Assembly: GCA_030426705.1 (NCBI GenBank)
Contig: JAUHXW010000087.1
Location: 1 to 9,836, forward strand
Length of the DNA stretch: 9,836 bases
Direction of reading: 5' to 3'
DNA from: Gammaproteobacteria bacterium
GTDB taxonomy: Bacteria; Pseudomonadota; Gammaproteobacteria; Xanthomonadales; Marinicellaceae
A program made the translations under genes and the position numbers. Positions 1-5,910 of this stretch are shown here, in pieces; within the stretch, counting starts at the first letter, position 1, and the number at the start of each line of letters is the position of its first letter. The notes beneath the pieces were generated by a model that saw nothing but the letters and a program-made list of their open reading frames with translations, did no database searches and was not told where the DNA came from.

Positions 1-1325
1 AACACACCCGTGGTTTCATCATAAGCACCCGATTCAAGCAATTGAATACCACCATCATCAACAGCCACCAAGTTTAACCACATCCGTCTGCCCTCTGGGT
101 AACCGGTCGGCAACTTATGGCCGGTCAGATTAGTGACCTTTACGTCCACTACCATGGAAGTCCCATCATTGGAGACCAATTCAACATCGACCAATGCACT
201 GTTTAGTTGCAACATGTTTTCTGCATAAGTAGTGGATAAGTCCAATAGCTCCTTAATTCCATTATCAACATGTTCCAAATCATCACCATAAACAGCTTTG
301 ATGACCTGTGGCATCCAAGTATTACCACCCGCAAACTGGTGTGTTCTCAAATTATTTTCTCGATCACCGGGGCTATTAAATACACAAGCACGAGCCGCCA
401 TGTTGTCGGTCTGAGGCATATGGCACCCCTGACAAGTTTCACCTTTTGTCAGAACCGGTAAGACTGAAGAATCTGCTTGGTTATAACCATCTCTATAAAT
501 CAGATCGGCAAAAAGTGAGCTTTTCCATTCTGAATAAGTACGCTCTATAGGCATGGCATGTGCTGTTTCAACACCATTTTCATCAATGAGTTTTTTGGCT
601 ATTGAGAGCACACCATTTTGTTCTATTTCAGGAGAAGATACATCATGACAGCTGCCACAAAACTCAGAAGATTGAATAAACGTTGAATACTCCCAGTCAT
701 GAGGAGGTTGACCCACTTGACTGTTATTCGTGTAATTGTAGGGTCCTTTGCGACACGGTCCAAAACCACCTTCACAAGCCTCATCATCCAACCAAACTTC
801 AGTATTTCCTATACGCTGCGCCTCCTGATTGGGTCCTTGCTCATCAATCCGATGGCAAAAATGGCAGGTCACACCTGAAAAATCATTATTCCCAGTATTT
901 CTGGCGACATAATCACCAGATAACTCACAGCCATTGGCACCATCCAATAGTGGCATCTGATCATCAATGGGTTTGACCACTCGGCCTTTAAACCAACCCG
1001 CAGGTGTGTGACATTTGAGACAAAAGTCCCCCACGCCAGGAATGTCATTATTCGCCACATCCAATGCAGCCCAAAACAGAGGGTCACGTGTCGCATGTGC
1101 TTTCATTGAACCGGCCCACGTGGTATAGGGCATAAAATGCTTGTCATTGTCATAATTGGCATCGTTGTAATAACCTGCATGGCAACTGTGACACTTGGAT
1201 CCACCTTCCAAACCAAAATTCAAACCTGGTTGAGTACCATGCGGGGTAAAATCAATTGTACTGCCTGCATTGACAAATGGGACGAAAAAGAACAAGTAAA
1301 AAGTTAATAAACACGAGACTTTCAT
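1..1325 (-). CDS. Periplasmic multihaem cytochrome c, 3' end outside the window
   Basis: The frame is open from an ATG at 1325 to the left edge, giving 441 residues without a stop, so the C-terminus is missing. Residues 1-20 are a Sec signal peptide ending VNA|GS, which places the protein in the periplasm. Five CxxCH haem-attachment motifs are in frame: C45 (CHSCH, 1179-1193), C102 (CLKCH, 1008-1022), C154 (CHFCH, 852-866), C223 (CGSCH, 645-659) and C298 (CQGCH, 420-434). Many extra histidines could be distal ligands. After the haem region a beta-type segment begins, with the motif TGHKLPTGYPEGRRMWL at residues 401-417; I recall this from uncharacterised multihaem cytochromes. A role in periplasmic electron transfer follows from the motifs, but the donor, acceptor and any enzymatic activity are unknown. 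There is no clear Shine-Dalgarno sequence: nine T residues directly precede the ATG. Family assignment is confident; function is not. Confidence 0.9.
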   Translation of the reverse strand, partial: MKVSCLLTFYLFFFVPFVNAGSTIDFTPHGTQPGLNFGLEGGSKCHSCHAGYYNDANYDNDKHFMPYTTWAGSMKAHATRDPLFWAALDVANNDIPGVGDFCLKCHTPAGWFKGRVVKPIDDQMPLLDGANGCELSGDYVARNTGNNDFSGVTCHFCHRIDEQGPNQEAQRIGNTEVWLDDEACEGGFGPCRKGPYNYTNNSQVGQPPHDWEYSTFIQSSEFCGSCHDVSSPEIEQNGVLSIAKKLIDENGVETAHAMPIERTYSEWKSSLFADLIYRDGYNQADSSVLPVLTKGETCQGCHMPQTDNMAARACVFNSPGDRENNLRTHQFAGGNTWMPQVIKAVYGDDLEHVDNGIKELLDLSTTYAENMLQLNSALVDVELVSNDGTSMVVDVKVTNLTGHKLPTGYPEGRRMWLNLVAVDDGGIQLLESGAYDETTGV

Positions 1326-1362
1326 AAAAAAAAAGGATTTGTTCTGGGTAAAAATCGCAATG

Positions 1363-1391
1363 ATTATAAAGAAAAAAATGATAAATTCCTA
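1363..1391 (-). promoter_or_regulatory. Possible sigma-70 promoter of the cytochrome gene
   Basis: On the minus strand a consensus -10 box TATAAT (1368-1363) lies 17 bases downstream of a weak -35 candidate TAGGAA (1391-1386, three of six matches). Transcription would start about 30 bases before the cytochrome ATG. The -10 box is good, but the surroundings are very AT-rich, so chance similarity is possible. Confidence 0.35.
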
Positions 1392-1509
1392 CAAATCACT
1401 GTAATTTCATACAACTTCATCAGAATCTGACTATATGAGAGATTTGTTGCCCTCCTTACAATGGGCAGCAACTGGTGAATGTACTCGCCGGTTTTTAAAA
1501 CTTTAATTT

Positions 1510-1515
1510 AAGGAG
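1510..1515 (+). promoter_or_regulatory. Strong ribosome binding site of the comEA-like gene
   Basis: AAGGAG lies six bases before the ATG at 1522. It is a near-consensus Shine-Dalgarno sequence at ideal spacing and fixes the start. It contrasts with the cytochrome gene on the other side of the spacer, which has none. Confidence 0.85.
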
Positions 1516-1521
1516 AATACA

Positions 1522-1776
1522 ATGAAAACTTTGAAAACTTTATTAATCGCTGCTGCTTTATTCGCTCAAACCGCTTTTGCTGCTGTGAATGTCAACAAAG
1601 CCGATGCCGAAACCATTGCTGAGGAATTGAAAGGTGTAGGCATCACCAAAGCGACTGCCATCGTTGCTTTCCGTGAACAAAATGGTCCGTTCAAAACCGT
1701 TGAAGAATTGACTCAAGTCAAAGGCATTGGCTTGAAAACGGTTGAGAAAAACCGTGAAGAAATCTTGTTGAAATAA
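1522..1776 (+). CDS. Secreted helix-hairpin-helix protein, ComEA family
   Basis: This is a small protein of 84 residues. Residues 1-20 are a typical Sec signal peptide ending AFA|AV. The mature part, which begins VNVNKADAE, is one tandem helix-hairpin-helix unit with hairpins at GVG (38-40) and GIG (68-70). This is the short, domain-only form of ComEA common in Gammaproteobacteria. In competent bacteria ComEA binds double-stranded DNA in the periplasm and acts as a ratchet drawing it in from the type IV pilus. No other competence genes are visible here, so a role in DNA uptake is inferred from the family alone. The gene is isolated: divergent from the cytochrome gene, convergent with zapG, and followed 13 bases after its stop by a hairpin terminator. 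Confidence 0.88.
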   Translation: MKTLKTLLIAAALFAQTAFAAVNVNKADAETIAEELKGVGITKATAIVAFREQNGPFKTVEELTQVKGIGLKTVEKNREEILLK

Positions 1777-1789
1777 TTCCGTTAAAACC

Positions 1790-1813
1790 CGCCAGATTAA
1801 ACCGAATCTGGCG
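1790..1813. terminator. Bidirectional intrinsic terminator
   Basis: CGCCAGATT (1790-1798) and AATCTGGCG (1805-1813) form a perfect 9-bp stem with a 6-base loop. On the plus strand it is followed by TGTTTTCTTCG, and on the minus strand by a GGTTTTAAC tract, so it can serve both the comEA-like gene and the convergent operon ending in zapG. The stop codon and last codon of zapG lie within the hairpin. Confidence 0.8.
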
Positions 1814-2153
1814 TGTTTTCTTCGTTTTGCTCACCGCCTTTGAGGTATTTGATGGTCACTTCCCGTGATTTTCTATTGACCAATTGATTTTTGATTTGCT
1901 CTTCGGTCAATAGAGATTCTGCTGAATCAGACAGGTGTTCAAACACAGCTTTATAACTTTCAGTTAAGTTATCAATTAAATCTGCAGTTTTGGCAAAATG
2001 GCCTTCTACCTGTTCCTGATAAGCATCCAGCTTTTCCTGTACCGCATGCGCATCGCTGTTCTGCAAGTTTTTCTTTTGTAACAGATACATGATCAGCATA
2101 CCGAGCAATAAGCCAAAAATACCACCAACCATGATATAAACCATGCCATTCAT
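1797..2153 (-). CDS. zapG: ZapG/YhcB family inner-membrane protein (DUF1043)
   Basis: The protein has 118 residues: a single N-terminal membrane helix (about residues 4-25, glycine- and leucine-rich) followed by a cytoplasmic, highly charged, probably coiled-coil tail. The conserved DUF1043 core is recognisable as YQEQVEGHF, TADLIDNL and YKAVFEHL between residues 45 and 74. E. coli YhcB/ZapG is slightly longer and links cell division, peptidoglycan synthesis and envelope growth; it is non-essential, but its loss gives shape and envelope defects. The ATG overlaps the DUF2288 stop in an ATGA tetranucleotide, with GGAGAA just upstream as ribosome binding site. It is the last gene of the minus-strand operon that also carries murL and murD2. 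That context supports an envelope role here, by inference. Confidence 0.87.
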   Translation of the reverse strand: MNGMVYIMVGGIFGLLLGMLIMYLLQKKNLQNSDAHAVQEKLDAYQEQVEGHFAKTADLIDNLTESYKAVFEHLSDSAESLLTEEQIKNQLVNRKSREVTIKYLKGGEQNEENTPDSV

Positions 2154-2467
2154 TGTTGTTCTCCAATTGTGTTTATTTCTTGTACCAGTACCCAGGGTGC
2201 TGAAGTAACCGCCATCAATTTTGTGTCATTGGCCAACCATTTTTTGGCGTGTTCATCATGAGCTCTGACAATTTTTTCCTCATCCATCCAGCTTTTGATG
2301 GCAGCTGCATCATCTTCATGTAATTTCAGAGCCACTTCAATCATATCGAGCTCTTTGGAAACTTCGATGAGGATGCCTTTGGCAAAGTGTTTTTGTAATT
2401 CAGTAAAGGCAATCGGCGCCATTTCCCGCTGAAAATGTTCCCTGACACTTAACTCTTGTTCATTCAT
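2150..2467 (-). CDS. DUF2288 family protein
   Basis: This is a small, soluble protein of 105 residues with no signal peptide or membrane segment. It resembles the uncharacterised DUF2288 family, with a tryptophan/aspartate-containing C-terminal half ending AVTSAPWVLVQE (residues 86-97) and an N-terminal FTELQKHFAKG element (21-31). The family has no established biochemical function that I know of. The start at 2467 is chosen because a perfect GGAGG (2478-2474) lies six bases before it. The frame stays open upstream to 2548, but that extension lies inside the Sel1 gene in another frame and has no comparable signal. The gene overlaps the end of the Sel1 gene by 8 bases and the start of zapG by 4, so it is probably co-translated with them. 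Confidence 0.82.
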   Translation of the reverse strand: MNEQELSVREHFQREMAPIAFTELQKHFAKGILIEVSKELDMIEVALKLHEDDAAAIKSWMDEEKIVRAHDEHAKKWLANDTKLMAVTSAPWVLVQEINTIGEQQ

Positions 2468-3272
2468 TGATAACCTCCGGCAGTTCGCGCCACGGCTCAC
2501 GGTTGATGTAGGTTTGCAAGCGACGTACTGCACCATAGCAAAACTCATCTTCTTGCTTGAATTGTTGCATCATTTGCTCAACAGCCTGGTAAAATTCCTG
2601 TTGGTCATTTGAAAAATCAACATCACAGAAATCCTCTACCACCCAGGATTGCACCTCAATGGCTTCATTAAATTCCGAAATCTCGGCCAAAACTGCGGCC
2701 TTGGTATCAATATACGCCCAGGGAATCGGATCCATGCTGCCATACAATTCTTGTAATTCGGCATATATCCTCCAGGCTTTTTGCCCATTGCGACAAGCCT
2801 TATCAGGTAAAGTAGACAACATCCAGGCGTAATCATTGAAAGCTGGCTTCACATCCCTTGATACAGCTTGCTCCAGTAACTCATAGCCTTTGTGACAGTT
2901 TTGTTCCTCATTGTTCAAACCGTAAATCGGATACAAGGACAAGCGGTAAAATGACTCTGCATGGCCTTCTTCAGCAGCTTTACTGAACCATGATTTGGCT
3001 TTTTCATAGCTTTTTTCGTTATACAACAAGCGGCCAATTTCAAACATGCCATGCACATAACCCATTTCAGCAGACTTCAAAAACCATTCCTTGGCCTTCT
3101 GCAAGTTCTTTTCAATGCCCATGGTGCCTTCGGCAAAAGCAGAACCAATAAAAAAAGCACTTTCAGCATGACCCGATTCAACCTGTTGCAATAAAGCAGG
3201 CGGAATCACCACTTCTTCAGCATGCAACTGAGCAGTGAAAAGTAATGAGATTAAAATGGTTATTTTACCCAT
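2460..3272 (-). CDS. Secreted Sel1/TPR-repeat protein
   Basis: The protein has 270 residues. Residues 1-18 form a signal peptide (MGKITILISLLF..., cleavage after LHA), which points to the periplasm. Two clear Sel1-like repeats follow at about 35-70 and 71-103, each ending with a KAKxWFxKxAExG helix, then a degenerate third to about 139. Residues 145-212 resemble a TPR-type helical pair (NDYAWMLSTLPD and DTKAAVLAEISEFNEAIEVQ). The last 60 residues are acidic and glutamine-rich without a recognised domain. Sel1/TPR solenoids bind other proteins, so this is probably a periplasmic adaptor; its partner is unknown. The start lies 13 bases inside the murD2 3' end and has no good Shine-Dalgarno sequence, which suggests translational coupling to murD2. 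An alternative start slightly downstream would damage the signal peptide. Confidence 0.85.
   Translation of the reverse strand: MGKITILISLLFTAQLHAEEVVIPPALLQQVESGHAESAFFIGSAFAEGTMGIEKNLQKAKEWFLKSAEMGYVHGMFEIGRLLYNEKSYEKAKSWFSKAAEEGHAESFYRLSLYPIYGLNNEEQNCHKGYELLEQAVSRDVKPAFNDYAWMLSTLPDKACRNGQKAWRIYAELQELYGSMDPIPWAYIDTKAAVLAEISEFNEAIEVQSWVVEDFCDVDFSNDQQEFYQAVEQMMQQFKQEDEFCYGAVRRLQTYINREPWRELPEVINE
2474..2478 (-). promoter_or_regulatory. Ribosome binding site fixing the DUF2288 start
   Basis: On the minus strand GGAGG sits six bases upstream of the ATG at 2467, inside the 3' end of the Sel1-repeat gene. It is the strongest Shine-Dalgarno sequence in the operon. It selects the 105-residue form and suggests that this gene is translated efficiently on its own account. 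Confidence 0.75.
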
Positions 3273-4570
3273 TGTGCAAATTGTTGACCTCGATGTTGGT
3301 AGTCTTTAAAAGCATCAAAACTCGGCGCTCCTGGTGACAATAATACCACGTCACCAGCTTGTGCCAATTGCTTGGCTTTTTTGACCGCAAATTTTAAACT
3401 TGGTTGCCATATAGATTGTGTTTTTATCCTGTGTTTCAAGATAAGATGGTGGATTTTTTCACCATTTTGACCGCTGCACAAGATAAACTTGGGCGGTTGT
3501 TTTTTGATGGCTTCAACCCACCAGTTCCAATCCACACCACGGTCAAACCCGCCTATCAGCAACAAGGTTTTGTCACAATCAACAGTTTTCAAGGCCGCCA
3601 AAGTGGCGTGAGGTGTCGATGAAATGCTGTCATTGATGAATTGGACGCCATCAATTTCACCCATCGGTTGTAGGCGATGCGGTAGCGGTTGAAATGATTT
3701 CAAACTGTTCAAGGCTTTTTTCACATCCAGTTGCAGCACGTCCAGCACTGTCATTACTGCGGCGGCATTGACCAGGTTATGCGCACCTTTCAAAGTCCAA
3801 CCATAACGTGATAACAGCGCTTTGTCCTGATACATCAATGTCTGGTTCAATTCATAGAAGCCATTGTGTTGATCAAACCAGTGAAAGTGTTGCTCAGATA
3901 AGCCTCTGTGCTGCACAAAAGTTTTGATGTTGTCGTCTTTGGCATTCAATACCACTTGCCCTGCTTGCTGCAAAAGACGCATTTTATCTGCATGGTAATT
4001 GGAATCGTTCAGATGCCAGTTCAAATGTTCAGTGAACAGATTCAACACCACTGCTACATCGGCTTGAATGGCACCATCCTGAGCCTGATAACTGGATGTT
4101 TCCAGCACCACAAAGTCACATGGCTCTATGCAACTGATCAACGGTTTACCAAAATTACCGGCCAATTCTACAGCAAACCCCATATTTTTGAGCACATGTG
4201 TCAACATGGCGCAAGTGGTGCTTTTGCCTTTGGTGCCAGTGACAGCAATCACTTGTGCTTTGAGTTTGTCTTTTTCATTGGCAAACCACAAAGCGGTGGA
4301 ACTGATGAGCTTGCATTGTACTGATTTGGCTGGCTCCAAATACGGAGAAATTCCAGGCGATTTGATTACCACATCGAATTGATTTAATAAGTTAGCGTCA
4401 ACTACATCGGTTAAAAAAAACCATGGCTTGTCATCAATTTCAGTTTGTTGGCACAACACGGTAAAACGCAGTTCAGGGCATTTTTTATGCAAATAATCAG
4501 CCGCGGCACGACCCTCGACACCATAGCCCCAAATCGCTACAGACTGATGTTGTAGGATTGCAAGTTTCAT
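3260..4570 (-). CDS. murD2: UDP-MurNAc-L-Ala--L-glutamate ligase MurD2
   Basis: A full-length Mur ligase of 436 residues. It has an N-terminal nucleotide-binding-like domain with GYGVEGRA (15-22) and SPGISP (71-76), a central ATPase domain with P-loop TGTKGKST (111-118), ETSSYQ (157-162) and LFTEHLNWH (178-186), and a C-terminal domain with LPHRL (296-300), FINDSISSTPHATLAAL (311-327) and LSPGAPSFDAF (411-421). Canonical MurD usually has GTNGKST and NDSKATN; the K114 and SISSTP variants, together with the adjacent murL, point to MurD2. In Xanthomonas MurD2 adds L-Glu rather than D-Glu to UDP-MurNAc-L-Ala in the cytoplasm, and MurL then epimerises the product. The gene overlaps murL by 4 bases (ATGA), so the two are probably co-translated. 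L-Glu specificity is inferred from context and motif similarity, not shown by the sequence. The alternative is an ordinary MurD. Confidence 0.87.
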   Translation of the reverse strand: MKLAILQHQSVAIWGYGVEGRAAADYLHKKCPELRFTVLCQQTEIDDKPWFFLTDVVDANLLNQFDVVIKSPGISPYLEPAKSVQCKLISSTALWFANEKDKLKAQVIAVTGTKGKSTTCAMLTHVLKNMGFAVELAGNFGKPLISCIEPCDFVVLETSSYQAQDGAIQADVAVVLNLFTEHLNWHLNDSNYHADKMRLLQQAGQVVLNAKDDNIKTFVQHRGLSEQHFHWFDQHNGFYELNQTLMYQDKALLSRYGWTLKGAHNLVNAAAVMTVLDVLQLDVKKALNSLKSFQPLPHRLQPMGEIDGVQFINDSISSTPHATLAALKTVDCDKTLLLIGGFDRGVDWNWWVEAIKKQPPKFILCSGQNGEKIHHLILKHRIKTQSIWQPSLKFAVKKAKQLAQAGDVVLLSPGAPSFDAFKDYQHRGQQFAQWVK

Positions 4571-5910
4571 ATCCCAGAATCCATCTCAGTCAAAACCCGC
4601 TGAAAGTGTCGTTTGGCTGGTATTTGGTGTTGCTGACTTGGCTTAAACAAGACCTCACCTTCACTTGAATCACTTATCTCAGTCAGCCAAATCTGTACTT
4701 GTGGATGTTGTTGCCAGCCCGGATGCTGCGCCAACAGCCGCAGGGCTTCTCGACATTCTGCAGGCTCGCCCACACATTCAAATGGCTTTTGCCCTTCCAG
4801 TCCGAGCAATTCAGCAAACAATCCATGCAATTGTTCATTTGCTAATAAATCCTGACCAAATATTTTCAGCAATGATTGTTTTGAAATAAAAGGTGCCAAA
4901 CACAAAAACACAAAGGCGCATTTGGGGCATTGTCCACACCAATGGTGTTGCTTGTTTTGAGAACCTGCCAAGTGGAAATTGCGGTTACAACTGGAAAAAC
5001 TGGCAAAATACTGCTCATATTCAGCGAATTTTTTCACAATGTGCAATTCTGAAAACGGCCTGAGCAGAGAAAAACAGTCCAGATTGGGCGTGATATTTTC
5101 CTTGATGATGGTTTGCCAGGCTTGTTCAAAAGCCAATGATTTGGAATATTGATGGTTGATTGAGCGACCTTGTGTATCGGTTACATTACCGAATTCCGCT
5201 GAACGCTCATTGGAAAATACCACACTGTCAAAATCGGCAATCAACGCTGTGATGACCGCCACACAAGAGTTGATGGCGGTGATTGGCACATGGCCGTTGA
5301 AAGCCCCTTGTTCATTGGCTGCCTGTAAACGACTGTCAAGCTGCCGTTTTATCTGAATCAAAGGCACACCGGTTTTTATAGCCACTGACTCAATGAATGT
5401 CGACTGTCCCACCTGAAACAAACAAAAGTCCTCATTTTGAACTTTAAGTTGCTCAATGGTCACCAACGAATCTTTGCCACCGCCAATCGCCACCAATGAT
5501 CTGGGTTGCAAGTTCAGCGCTGCTGATTCAGCGGTGTTTTCTACAAATGAAAAATCTATGTAATCAAGCCATGGCAATTGATTTTTATAAGCCAGTTCAG
5601 CCAGACCAGATTGCCAGGTTTGAGTCAGCCAGTTGGCTTGTTGCTGGTTGGGCTTCTGTTGAGCGAACTCGATGTTATTCGCCAGTGAAGTTTTGTAATA
5701 GCTGACACCTGCCATCCAATGCAAACAATTGATGGCTGTGGTCAGTGGCTGTTTGATGACTTTCAGCTTGTCTGGATTTAAAGCTGGAAATACAAATTTT
5801 TCTGTGAACCTGCCAAATTGTTCATCCTGATAATGAAGCAGTAACTCACCGCTTTGCGGTTCATAGTCCCAGTTCAAAAATGTGAAGGCAAGCATTGAAT
5901 TTGAGGTCAT
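4567..5910 (-). CDS. murL: UDP-MurNAc-L-Ala-L-Glu epimerase MurL
   Basis: The product has 447 residues. MurL inverts the terminal L-Glu of UDP-MurNAc-L-Ala-L-Glu to D-Glu in an ATP- and Mg-dependent reaction, replacing the need for glutamate racemase MurI. Visible family marks are GGGKDS (143-148), an ATP-pyrophosphatase-like loop; NGHVPITAINS (205-215); FSNERSAEFGNVTDTQG (232-248); and a cysteine cluster HHWCGQCPKCAFVFL near 322-336 that could bind metal. The ATG at 5910 shares one base with the tldE stop (TGATG) and is preceded by GCGGGTGA, so I prefer it to the TTG one codon upstream at 5913. It lies between tldE and its functional partner murD2, overlapping both. Family assignment is strong from the motifs and the murD2 neighbour; activity is inferred. 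Confidence 0.88.
   Translation of the reverse strand: MTSNSMLAFTFLNWDYEPQSGELLLHYQDEQFGRFTEKFVFPALNPDKLKVIKQPLTTAINCLHWMAGVSYYKTSLANNIEFAQQKPNQQQANWLTQTWQSGLAELAYKNQLPWLDYIDFSFVENTAESAALNLQPRSLVAIGGGKDSLVTIEQLKVQNEDFCLFQVGQSTFIESVAIKTGVPLIQIKRQLDSRLQAANEQGAFNGHVPITAINSCVAVITALIADFDSVVFSNERSAEFGNVTDTQGRSINHQYSKSLAFEQAWQTIIKENITPNLDCFSLLRPFSELHIVKKFAEYEQYFASFSSCNRNFHLAGSQNKQHHWCGQCPKCAFVFLCLAPFISKQSLLKIFGQDLLANEQLHGLFAELLGLEGQKPFECVGEPAECREALRLLAQHPGWQQHPQVQIWLTEISDSSEGEVLFKPSQQHQIPAKRHFQRVLTEMDSGI

Larger units (their letters stand above)
1326..1521. other. Divergent intergenic region between cytochrome and comEA-like gene
   Basis: This 196-bp spacer carries the start signals for two divergent genes. 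The half next to the cytochrome gene is AT-rich with long A runs and holds the candidate TATAAT box. The half next to the comEA-like gene contains an imperfect hairpin: GTTGC at 1446-1450 is complementary to GCAAC at 1468-1472, and an inner GCCC/GGGC pairing competes with it. No convincing -35/-10 pair for the plus-strand gene was found, and no small ORF stands out. Confidence 0.5.

Noticed and set aside
683..1096. ORFs of 97 (+) and 75 (-) residues inside the cytochrome region
   Set aside because: Both are out of frame with the cytochrome frame that contains all five CxxCH motifs and have no signals of their own.
1432..1462. TATATG and TACAAT as -10 boxes for the comEA-like gene
   Set aside because: No -35 element is found at 16-18 bases from either.
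2150..2548. Longer 132-residue form of the DUF2288 protein
   Set aside because: The extra 27 residues lie within the Sel1 gene in another frame and do not resemble the family; GGAGG at 2478-2474 points to the ATG at 2467.
3908..4324. 138-residue plus-strand ORF
   Set aside because: It is the complement of murD2 coding sequence, has no recognisable domain, and overlaps conserved ligase motifs.
4665..5705. Several plus-strand ORFs of 66-74 residues across murL
   Set aside because: They are antisense shadows of murL with low-complexity or featureless translations and no ribosome binding sites.
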